Part shown: positions 54,401 through 64,000 of the stretch, in pieces
Layout of the letters: every line of letters starts with the position of its first letter
Position numbering within the stretch: position 1 is the first letter of the stretch
Origin: Opisthocomus hoazin
Lineage: Eukaryota > Chordata > Aves > Opisthocomiformes > Opisthocomidae
Direction: 5' to 3'
Assembly (NCBI RefSeq): GCF_030867145.1
Contig: NC_134419.1
Location: forward strand, 71,295,403 to 71,359,402
DNA length: 64,000 nt
Notes under the pieces: generated by a model
Seen by the model: the letters and a program-made list of their open reading frames with translations, nothing else
Database searches by the model: none
Told to the model about the DNA's origin: nothing
Position numbers and translations under genes: made by a program

Positions 54401-57400
54401 GGCACACATTTGTCCATCCAGCCCAGAATTGTGTCTTCCACAGTAGCAATGAGTGACAGCATAAAAAGACACTTGCAGAGTGACAGGTAAGCAATTAGAC
54501 AAGAGATTAATGACTAGGAAGTTTGTAAGCCATCAGAAGACAAATGAATGTCTCTAGGGAAGCAGTAGATGCGCAGATGTGGAGCAGGATGCACAGACCC
54601 AGAAATGCCTGAAAATGGGATTTAAAGAAGTCGTGCATGAGCGGATTACGTGGTGCTACTGGCGAATCAGCAAGGAGGGAGGCGTTGCATGCAGCTGAGA
54701 GCACAGACAACCAGAAAACTCATGATGGAAAATGACAGCAAACATGTAGCATCATACGTGCTTGTATAAGACACCGATTAAACTTGGGAGAAGCATGGTT
54801 TGGACTTCAATGCCATTGTATGCTGTTTGGTATCCAGTGCACAGAATGCTTGCTTTCTGAAATAACGTCCAGAATCAGAAAGGTATAAAGATTATTTTAA
54901 ACATCTCTTTTGCCCTCCTCAAAAGGAGAGATCATGCTGAGCTGCTAACACTTCATTCTTTATTTCATCCAAGTAGTCACTGAAAACATAGATGTCAATC
55001 TGGTTATTACAAACACAATAAATTCCTGCACCGAACATGCATAGCTCTACTAGCACATTTTCATTCTGGGGTACAAAAATGTACCTTCCAAATCCTCAAC
55101 CTCCCTGAAGCAAAAGTCCAGACTGCAGGAAGTTCTTCTGTAATGTAGACAAATACATCCATTAGAGACTGGCCTGGTGCCATCAATCTAAATAGCAGAG
55201 AGATTTTCAGATAGAAAAGCTAGCACATTATCTGTCTCAGTCCATTTAAATTGATTTAATATAGACAATTTCATTAATTTGTAAGAAAGAGAAAAGTTAG
55301 TTCCCAAAAGCTCTATCAATTAAAATAGCCTCGCTTTCAAGCTGTGTCTTGACTCACATTCAAGCAAAATACTCACTGCATGTGCCACCCCAAAAAAAGA
55401 ACTACCTTGCCAAAAAAAAAACCAGCAGAGCTCTGCTCTCAAGAATATTAAAATAAGTGGTAATACTTGTGTTTATTTCAGTGGAAACAACATCAAGCAT
55501 GAGCAGACGAAGATGTATTGTTGTATATGACATGACATTGGTAGCCTGTCCATAACTGAGTCATCTCCAATTGAATCATCTTCAGTAAGAACAACAAGTA
55601 TCCAAACAGAACACACCCTCAGCTGAGTTCTTTTGCACCGACATTGGTGAAATAATTTTTCCATTAGTTTCCGGTTATGTGCATTACTACCGGTCCGCCA
55701 GTATTTATGTAATATTCCCAGCAGTGAGAAATACCTCCATATACTGGAGAAATTTAAGACTACTTTAAAGAGCATAAAAAAAAAAATCTACATTTTGCAA
55801 CATGTATATAGACTAGATTCTGCAATATGGCTATAAATTCAAGCTCAATACATTGGCAAGTAAATGCAGGGTTATTTGCAGAGACTCAATTTGTTTAATA
55901 GGCTTAGGGGTAATGATATAATTGTGGTATTTTCTTTGTTTCCTTTACTGCAAGGCATTTCATATGGAGGACTCCCAATAAGAAGTCACTTTTACAACCA
56001 AAACCTGAATTCCAACCACAATGAAATATTCTGTTTAAAAAAAAATGGTTTTATATACCTCAGGCACTCTTAGAATAATAAGAGGCCCTCAAGCATTAGA
56101 AAAGCTTTACCTCGCCATCTGTGAAGAGGTGACTTATGATTTAATAAATTGTGAAGTACGCTTAGGAATACTCTCACTGTTATAAAACTGTCTCCTTTTT
56201 TATCTTCATGATACCTTACTGTTTCTTTATTCATTCTGCTGCTCAGAGATGGGAAGACCCAGGCACACCCAAAAGACATTTTTGCAAAAACAAATGGACT
56301 GCAAGGAGGATTTTAAATTACCATGTTCTGTTAAGACACCTTAATCAAGCACACGTGCCTTAAATCCACATTTTCTTCAGAAACGATGCAGGCTCCAAAA
56401 TGGTATCTGTGGTGAGAGAATGGGAAGGTCCCCATTAACGCAATGAACACCCTCACACTGATGGGAGGAAAGCTGTGCCACTACTCAGCCCACTTGCTGA
56501 CAACATCTTTGCATTCAAACCTACAACTTGTGATTTGTTTTTCTTTTTTTAATGAAAGCAATACAAACCTGCAATACAAACCATACAAGAAGGCTGGATG
56601 TAGCCCCTGAACTGTACTTATAATACAAAATTACTAATCTAAATTAAAATAAACATAAGTATTTACATATCAAAATATACATAAATCTTAATAATCTGCA
56701 TGTATTGCAAAACTATAGTAGACACCACTTAAATTTATCTGAAGAAGGGTTTGCCTCCTAGAGCACACTTTAAAAGTCTAACAGAACTTTTTATGTTAAA
56801 GCATAGAAGACAAGCACCTTCCAAATGCAGCATCCATCCAGTTAACAATTACCTAAACACAGAAATGGTACATGTTTCATCACATGGCTACCCACATACA
56901 AAATTTACATTTCCTAAGAACATCTACAGAATGTAACTTGACAAACCCACAATAAACAGTTTTTTTTTAAAAAACACATAATTACCTTTTAAATTTGTGT
57001 TATTTTGTATGCCCGGATTTGAGGAAGGAAATAGCTAGCTCTGCTCCTTAGCCACTTCAGTAAAGGTGTCCACAGACAACTTGTATCTCCTTCCACACAG
57101 TGCTCGGGCTGTAGCTCCCCATGCCTGCAAAGCACGGAGGTAGTAACAACAATAGGCACAGCAGAACCATTAGTAAGACTTCATCACAAGATCAACAGCC
57201 ATAGTCAGACTTCCCAGATGACACAATTTAAAACACAGCATTTAAACAGTAGTTTTGTCCTGTCTTTTGATACAGGGGGAGGAGGCAGAAAACCAGGAGT
57301 TTTCTAAGTTAAGGCCAGGAAGAAGGGAGGGTTGTGGGGAAGGTGTTTTTAAGATTTGGTTTTATTTCTCATTATCCTACTCTGATTTGCTTGGTGATAC

Positions 57401-57568
57401 ATTAAACTTTTTCCCCAAGTTCAGCCTGTTTTGCTGTGATGCTGACTGGTGAGTGACCTCTCCCTGTCCTTATCTCAGCTCGCACACCTTTCATCATTTT
57501 TCTTTTATCTCCCCTGTCCAGTTGAGCAGGCGGGGATGACCGAGCGGCTTTTGTGGGTAGCTGGCATT

Positions 57569-58017
57569 CACAGAATCACAGAATGGTCGGGGTTGGCAGG
57601 GACCTCTGTGGGTCATCTAGTCCAACCCCCCTGCCGAAGCAGGGTCACCTACAGCAGGCTGCACAGGACCATGTCCAGGCAGGTCTTGAATATCTCCAGA
57701 GAAGGAGACTCCACAACCTCCCTGGGCAGCCTGTTCCAGTGCTCCGTCACCCTCAGAGGGAAGAAGTTCTTCCTCATGTTCAGACGGAACTTCCTGTGCT
57801 TCAGTTTGTGCCCGTTGCCCCTTGTCCTGTCGCTGGGCACCACTAAAAAGAGTCTGGCCCCATCCTCCTGACACCCACCCTTCAGATATTTATAAGCATA
57901 TACTAGGTCCCCTCTCAGCCTTCTCTTCTCCAGGCTGAACAAGCCCAGCTCCCTCAGCCTTTCCTCGTAGCAGAGATGCTCCAGTCCCCTCATCATCCTC
58001 GCAGCCCTCCGCTGGCC
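57569..58017 (-). mobile_element. CR1 LINE 3' fragment (5'-truncated), upstream of FHIP2A
   Basis: About 450 bp of CR1 in reverse orientation. The 3' tail (cacagaatcacagaatgg) is at 57569 and the truncated 5' end is at about 58017, directly against the CpG island. Read on the minus strand, the last part of ORF2 is open from about 57996 to its stop near 57649, without the in-frame stop seen in the 19.9 kb copy. This suggests a younger or less decayed insertion. It includes the conserved '[17 protein letters not shown]' and 'SPSLEIFKT' segments. It is far too short to be active. It lies about 550 bp upstream of the FHIP2A start codon. Confidence 0.95.
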
Positions 58018-58484
58018 TCCCCCCGGCAGCTCCTCATCCCGGCACCCAGCACGCCGGGGCCGCTCCCCCCCGCGCCGTGCTGCGGGGCCGGCCGGCCCCG
58101 GCCCTCCCGAGGCGGAGCGGCACGCCTGGAGCCCGAGGGCCCGAGGGCCGGCCGCTGGGCACGGAGACAGGGCTGCCGGGCCGCCCCGTGCGCCCTCGCC
58201 GCGCTGCCGGCTCCCGCCCCCGGCTCTGTGTCCCGGGGCGCTGCCAGAGCGTCCCTGCCCCGTGTCACCGCCGGGGCCCCGAGCCAGGCCGGGCCTCCCC
58301 GCGGCGCGGCGGGCTGCGTGCGGGGGGTGGCGGCCTCTGCAGGCCGCGCCGGGGCGGACACCCGGAGCCTCGGCAGCCGGCGCCGCAGCCCGGCGGTGTC
58401 AGTGCCACGGTGTCCGCCGGGGAGCGAGAGCCAGAGCCGGCGGCCGCCCGCCCGCCCACCCGATCCCCGCGGCCAGGCCCCCGC

Positions 58485-58619
58485 ATGCAGCCCTCACCCT
58501 GGAGCGGCGGCGGCGGATCGAGGAGCTCTCGCGGTCGTCCCGGCAGCGGCTGCTGCAGTCGCGGGACAGGATGTTCTCCAAGTTCACCTCCATCCTGCAG
58601 CACGCCGTGGAGGCGGTAA
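58485..58619 (+). other. Upstream ORF overlapping the FHIP2A start
   Basis: An ATG at 58485 lies in a different frame from the FHIP2A ATG (58571) and stays open across it. In unspliced RNA it stops at 58617-58619; in spliced RNA it would continue into exon 2. If the transcript starts upstream of 58485, scanning ribosomes meet this AUG first. Its context (C at -3, C at +4) is poor, so leaky scanning is likely. This is a regulatory candidate, not a protein gene. Confidence 0.4.
58571..58615 (+). CDS. FHIP2A: FHIP2A (FAM160B1) coding exon 1, N-terminal 15 residues
   Basis: FHIP2A is a subunit of FTS-Hook-FHIP complexes, which link cytoplasmic dynein to membrane cargo; the 2A form is associated with Rab1A-type secretory cargo (family knowledge). 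The exon encodes MFSKFTSILQHAVEA and ends at a consensus donor (GCG|GTAAGG). Peptide and phase-0 exon end agree with the human protein as I remember it, where the next residues are LAPSLPLQ. The human protein is about 765 residues, so about 98% of the coding sequence lies beyond the right edge. The ATG has A at -3 and T at +4 and is the first in-frame ATG I see in the island. The reading frame is open well upstream, and a CTG at 58499 in good context could add 24 residues. The paralogue FHIP2B starts similarly but differs in this peptide, hence the 2A call. It is driven by the surrounding CpG island, with a CR1 about 550 bp upstream. Confidence 0.88.
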
Positions 58620-61600
58620 GGCCGCTGGCGGGCCGGGCCACGCCGCGCCGGGGATGCGAGCTGGGCCTAGCCGGGGCTGGTGGCAGGGGGGCTCGGCTCG
58701 CTCCCTGGGCGCGGCGCCCCTTCCCCGCCGCCTGTCCCGGGGCCTGGCCGGCGGCGAGGGGCCTCAGCGATCCCGGCTCGCCCCCGCCGCGGGGCAGGGA
58801 GGCGGAGGCCGAGCTGCCCGGGCGGGCCCCGCCGGGAGCGCGGGGAGAGGCTGCGGCCCAGGGTTCGGCCCCCTCGGGCGGCGGGAGCGGGCTGCGGGCT
58901 GTCGCCGCCGGGACCGGGCCTTCCCGGGAGGCCCTGGTGCCCCGGGCCGGCCGCGCCGGGCGCTTTCCGCGGAGCAGAGGCGAGAGCGGGTGAACGGAGG
59001 CAGCTCCGCAGGGTTTTCTGCTCGCCGCGGCCGGCAGCCGACAGCAGCCACCGCCTCCGGGGCTGTTGTGTGATGCTGTCGCCGCCATCCCGGCGCTTCC
59101 ATCCCCGGTTTCTCCGTTTAATTGTGCGGGGCGGAGAGGGAGGCCGAGGGGCCCGGCGTTGCGTTTCGCCACGGAGCTCGTCGCCGCCCGGGGAGAGGGG
59201 AGCAGCAGGGCCTGCTCCCGCGGCTGCCATTGCTGTAGGCCGCGTTCGGCTGCCTGCTCCTCGGGGCTCGGCTGCTGCCCGCACGGCTTCTGCTCGGTGG
59301 CTCTTTGGTGAGGTGGGGTCCCGGCAGCCGCGGCTCCGGCTCTCAGCCCCTGCGTCCGCGGTGAGCCAAGGCGCCGGCGGGAGCGGGCCCTAAGAGGTGC
59401 CTCTGGTTCGGTGCTAAAGGCCGGCGGCGAAACACGGCTGGAGGTGAAGGCGGGAAGCGTTGAAGGAGAATGGTTCAGAGGGTTGGAAAGAAGACCCTGC
59501 GTGCCACATCCCGCGTCGAGTGCGGGGCACGCTGCGGGCACTCCTGTGTGCCTCGATGCTGCAGACAGGCGTATGGCTGGCTGTGTCTGCGCCTGCAGTT
59601 CTGCAGCCTTCAGCGGGACTATTCAGGTTTTAGAGTTAGGCGTGTATTAATTAATTGCACGTTCCGTGGCCTGGTTTGCTCTTTTAGTGGTAGGTTGGCA
59701 ATGGGAAAGAAATGTTTTAAATAATGATGAAACGACTTATTTGGAACCTCTCTGTGACCGCATATGGGTGCCTTCAATAGACGATGCTTTCGTTGGAGGA
59801 GAAACAGAAATTAGTGCCTGCCTGATTAAAGAAATCTTGTGGTAGTGTGGTAGTGCCACATTTTTAAGGAGAGTGGATGACTGAGAGATGCAGGAGTGGA
59901 AGAGAAGTTATTCTTTCAGGCCTACCAATTCAAGATATCTAATAAAAGTTATTCCTAGAAGAACATTTACATTATTGATGTGTACCAAAAGTAAACAAAA
60001 AGAACTGCATTCATTTGAGATCCATTAAAAGCTTGAAAAACATGAATGGGTTGAATGGAAAAAGAGAAAAATAGAGATAGTAGGGACTAGATGATCTTTT
60101 TTAATTAAAAAAACCAAAAACAAACAAAACAAAACCAGAAGCAGATTGATAACAACATTTTGCAAGTGACTGCTATCAAACAAGATGCTGTATGTCCTTG
60201 CTTAACTCTGGTGTCCCGTTTAGAATTGCCTCATCCTGCTAACACCACTACGATGGATCTCCTGGTAATGAATACTGCACTAAACTGCATTTACAGGGTT
60301 CTGACAAATGCCAAGCACCACATGCTTGGAATGAAACAAGGAATCACAAAAGCAAGAGGATTTTAAGAATGTTTCTTACTTTGTCAGGAAGTTTGACCCA
60401 CTACTTCAAAGGCAGAGCTGAGAAATAGAAACTTTTAACCAGTTCTGGGTCTGCATGTGACTTTAAATCATTGTTTTGTTCTCTTGTTACTAAAAGTATG
60501 TGGGCTACCTGGCTTTACTACTCTGAAAATGAAAGCTGGTGTACATCCTAAATATTAGATAACTCCACCTTGATGCTTCCTGCTGTTTTCAGAACCTAGA
60601 GAATTCAGAGCACCATTTTTACTTGCTGTTTTTGCTGCGGAGCAAGTGTAGCTCACACAGTCTCAAGTGGACCCTGTTTCAGCCCTGAATATCAGCAGCA
60701 GAACTGGTAACTAAGGTATTGACTCTCAAAGGTTTTGGGTGCCTACCCCCCGGTGGAGTTATGTTGCAGCTGAACGTTTTTCAGCTGAGCTGGACACTTA
60801 AATGTACTTGGAGCAAGTGTCTAGGCTTAGCTTTCATTGGTAGGACTACTTTAAATCAGAATTGGTCGGGTAGCCCTTCTCCCCTGTCGATTCTCCCCCA
60901 CATCACTTATACAATGCCCTGTCCTGCCTCAGGGCCCGCAGGCCTGCAGACTTTAGAGAGATGCATTTATAGTAAGAGTTGCTGTGTAGTTTGATAGTCG
61001 TCGTTATCTTACCCTCAATATGCCATATCTCTGAGCTGTGACGAGGAGTTCCAAAGGTTGACAGTCTAATACACACAGGAGTGTTTGCCTTTCACTTACT
61101 GAGCGTACCACTCTTTAGTTGACTGCCTTCATGACAGGACTGTGATGAGGCAAATGTAAGGGACCAGTAGGTTTTTATTTTATTAAGACTTTTTCTTACC
61201 TTGAATAAATCAAAACTTTAAGTCTTTTCTGCCTAGATTGTCCAAGTGTGCAAAATCGTATTCCTGATTTTCATTACAACTGAATCCTAATTTTTGCCAC
61301 CTTTTATCATATGTCAGTCCTGCCAGTATTTTAGATATTTTTGCCCTTTCTGGATTTCTGTGCAGCATCCAGATACCACTGTGGTATAGTCCTGACAGAG
61401 CGTTCTGAAATTGGGTTGGGTGGGTTGGTGAGAATGGTGGAGGGGACTGCAGTCTTCCTTCTGTTACCTTACTTCAGGGCAGAACAGAAACGTTGTTGCT
61501 TTATGGGGTTAATATTAATGAATCTGTGACAGTTTGTTTATGACCTGTCTCCAAGATGTTGTCTCTTTGCTATGCATTTCTGATACTTTTCTGTCCTAAA

Positions 61601-64000
61601 CATATTCCAGAAGTGCTACATTATCAGCAACATACAAAATGTAGTGTACAATGATAACAAAGCAGCAAGCTAAACTTACTTTCTCTCTTATCTTCTGCTC
61701 TTCACTCACGTTTCCCTAGACAAAACAGCTTGTCTTTAAAGCGGTCACTCGAAGTTCAAAGGACTTTTGTTTGTGTTTGATTCTCTTAATAGTGAACACA
61801 AAAGGGTGTTTTTGAGCTGTGTACCTTGAGCAGGAAAAATTTCGTTATTTTGAATTTTGCAGTTTCCTGTCAAACAAGTTTATTTGTGTCATGCTTTTCG
61901 TACCTGGGAGTAAATTTAGATTTTGCTGTCCACTGCACATTTTTGGGACCCCTCTCTACCAGCCCATTATTCACTGTATCTCTCACACTGGTGCCTGAAT
62001 GTGCTCTTAAGTAGCTTCTTTTCTCTGCATGTTTTGAGGCAAAACTGAGCTTTGAAAGAAATTGAGTCAGCTTGCTACAGGGCCTGCTCCAAAACCATTA
62101 ACTGCATATCGGCTCAGAACAAGATTTATTCTTCTTGAACACACTTTATTTGATGTAATGACCTCACATGACTGATTGTTTTAACGTTGTGCTGCTATTA
62201 ACAAATTCTGGTGATGAAATTTAATGCATGGCTTGCAAGCATGTGCAGTCTTAATTTTATACATGAAAGCAGTGAACATTATAAACTGTGCATTCACCAG
62301 CTGAAGAAATAAAATAAACCTTCCAGCATTAGCCCTTTTTCAGATTTTCCCTCGGGGCAAACCTTCACACTAGTAAAGTACTGAGACTGAAGAAAAACAC
62401 CGAGTGACTGCTGTAGTTTTCCTTGTTTTGGTCAGGGGAGTGTGCGTGCACTTCCCCTTCGCTTCTCTTTGACTCAGTTTCCGCTTTCTGCTTTACTCTG
62501 GCATCTGACCAGCCAGTACCTGTTATTCTTTTATACAGTGTTTTCTTTACTTTGTGAACTTGTCCAAAAGATATTGAGGGATATCACCAGCTTCCCTTGT
62601 TTCCATTCTTTTCAGTATTGAATTGCACTTCTGAAAAGCATACATGAAAAACATGGCAATGATTTTTATGTGCACAAAGGAATTGCTGTAAAATACTGAA
62701 TATTTATAGGTTTCTTTGCTCTTGGTGTTTTTTTTTCCCTGCCTAAACACGAATTCTGTACACTTTTGAAAACTACGTGGAATTGTATTTTGGACAGATT
62801 TTATAACAAGCAGGCTGTAGTTCTGGTCAAAGATCTGTAGTTCTCCTGAGAACAGCACTTTTCCTGGAAGGAATAGGGTTTGATCATTAGTGACGTATTG
62901 TCACCAGAATGATAAGGCAGCATGTGTTAAGTTTAGCTTGTAAATGAGAACACTCATTCGCTCGCTCCCAGGAAGTTTGACTGCTGGAGTTGGGGACCAG
63001 ATGGGAGAACTAATCAGTGCCTGCTCGCATGGGCTGGTTTTCAGTAGTATTCAGTGAGTTTTGGCTATTTGATACGCCAACACCCACACTGCAGTCTTGA
63101 AGATGTTGGAGTTTTTTTCACAAAGGAGGAGCACTTCACTTTGAGGTTAGGAATCAATAGTTCAAAATTAGTAAGAACATATATAATTATGTCAAAATGA
63201 ATATAACTGCAAGAAAGAACTGCACTTTTAAGGTAATTCCTTCAAACTAGACAAATAGCAGGAATTAATGGCCTTCACAATGAATTCTGTTTTGCTTCAG
63301 AATCTTGAAATATTAAATTTGTGTGCTTTTACAAAAGAGTGACTGTTCAGATTGGCAACTGTAACAGATTTCATCTCAGCTGGTAGCTAATAATTCATCC
63401 TAAAATAGGAACTACAACTTCATCCTAGAATTACCTGCCCTAGTAGGGTTAAAGCACGTCAGTCAAGTGTTTGGGAGCTTACATTTTCCTAATGCTTTCC
63501 ATTGCTGGGCTTTGTGTATAAGCTGCTATCTTACTCTTGGTCTTTACCTGGATTTTGTGTCTGAAAGCTAAGTTAAGAGGCTTGGGGGTTTTTTCATTTT
63601 TTGTCAGTAAAACACTTCTCTCAGAATAGTACATAGCATTGCTGGAGTTACATCTCTGTTAAATATTCCCTGGAATGGCTGTGCTGTAAAAAGCAGGTTT
63701 ATACTAGGTCCATCTGTGGTGGGAAGAGAAATTTAGGGATGGGGATACTTTAACTGAACAAGTAAAGAAATACAATTTTTCTATATTGGTAGGAGTTGCT
63801 GAGTCTGGTAGCCCAATGCAGGCAAAACTGCCACAGCTCTGTGTCACCAGGTCCTGTTGGTGACAAGGTTGAGCGTATATTCCCAGTATGTGTGCATATA
63901 CATACATGCATGGGTGCATCCCCGTGCTAATAGTATCTCTGTTTGGTATCCTGTCTTGCGGTCCTTGATCAGAGAAGACTGTGAAATCACTGAGTATTTT
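58616..64000 (+). other. FHIP2A: FHIP2A intron 1 (start), runs off the window
   Basis: The intron begins with GTAAGG. The first 800 bp are still CpG island; after about 59400 the sequence becomes ordinary and T/G-rich on the + strand (for example 15 G against 8 C in 62881-62940, and 24 T against 12 A in 61321-61380), as expected for a + strand intron. I found no frame resembling FHIP2A exon 2 (LAPSLPLQEDF...), so the acceptor must lie past 64000. No other gene is supported here. Confidence 0.75.

Larger units (their letters stand above)
46741..57568. other. Probable intergenic DNA between two divergent promoters
   Basis: No exon or RNA gene could be supported in about 10.8 kb. Content recognised: two MIR-like halves (47799-47835 and 48300-48415), a long T-run near 51708-51721, A-runs near 49782-49800, and a 13-bp tandem duplication near 56558-56582. 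Base skew looks mixed rather than one-sided, in contrast to the flanks, as expected for untranscribed spacer. Confidence 0.5.
58018..59400 (+). promoter_or_regulatory. CpG island promoter of FHIP2A
   Basis: Roughly 1.4 kb of dense GC/CpG sequence surrounds FHIP2A exon 1, with abundant GC boxes and no TATA box. The island starts exactly where the CR1 ends and fades near 59400. The transcription start should lie between about 58020 and 58560 but cannot be fixed from sequence alone. The many long open frames on both strands here (up to 380 codons on the minus strand) reflect the scarcity of stop codons in GC-rich DNA and are not called as genes. A second donor-like CGGTGAG at about 59358 could serve alternative first exons. 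Confidence 0.85.

Noticed and set aside
57976..59073. 365-codon + strand open frame starting in CR1
   Set aside because: Starts inside the CR1, is out of frame with FHIP2A and has only biased composition.
58399..59541. 380-codon minus-strand open frame opposite FHIP2A exon 1
   Set aside because: Composition artefact of the CpG island; no domain, no conserved features, and it lies antisense to a recognised exon.
1..64000. tRNA, snRNA, CRISPR or bacterial operon signals
   Set aside because: No B-box (ggttcgaatc), U6/5S-like sequence or regularly spaced repeats found; the window is animal nuclear DNA.

Overview
This is a piece of a vertebrate nuclear genome, almost certainly a bird. The clearest evidence is four CR1 LINE fragments (about 5.3, 19.9, 45.4 and 57.6 kb). 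The three younger ones carry the typical avian CR1 3' end, finishing in short ATTCTGTG-type repeats. The rest is AT-rich, exon-poor DNA broken by two strong CpG islands. I see no tRNA, rRNA, CRISPR or bacterial-style gene organisation.

Only one protein-coding exon can be named with confidence. At 58571-58615 (+), inside the second CpG island, an ATG opens a 15-codon exon that ends at a GTAAGG donor. Its peptide, MFSKFTSILQHAVEA, is what I recognise as the N-terminus of FHIP2A (formerly FAM160B1), a subunit of the FTS-Hook-FHIP dynein cargo adaptor. The rest of the gene lies beyond the right edge; 58616-64000 reads as the start of intron 1.

Layout: 1-44.4 kb is exon-poor DNA whose + strand looks richer in A and C than in T and G, as expected if the minus strand is the RNA-like strand. 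44.4-45.35 kb is a CpG island with a (GGGCC)n G-quadruplex tract. A CR1 3' fragment (45.35-45.52) and a probable solo LTR of an endogenous retrovirus (about 45.76-46.38) adjoin it. 46.4-57.57 kb looks intergenic. 57.57-58.02 kb is a CR1 in the opposite orientation touching the second CpG island (58.02-59.4), which holds FHIP2A exon 1.

In human 10q25.3 the neighbour of FHIP2A is ABLIM1, transcribed away from it. By that synteny the 44.4-45.3 kb island is a good candidate for a distal ABLIM1 promoter, with 1-44.4 kb as its long 5' intron(s). I could not find an ABLIM1 LIM-domain exon, so this remains an inference. I found no convincing new biological system. The most useful leads are the divergent-promoter architecture with mirrored CR1 copies at both island edges, a possible non-AUG N-terminal extension and overlapping uORF at FHIP2A, and the LTR beside the first island.
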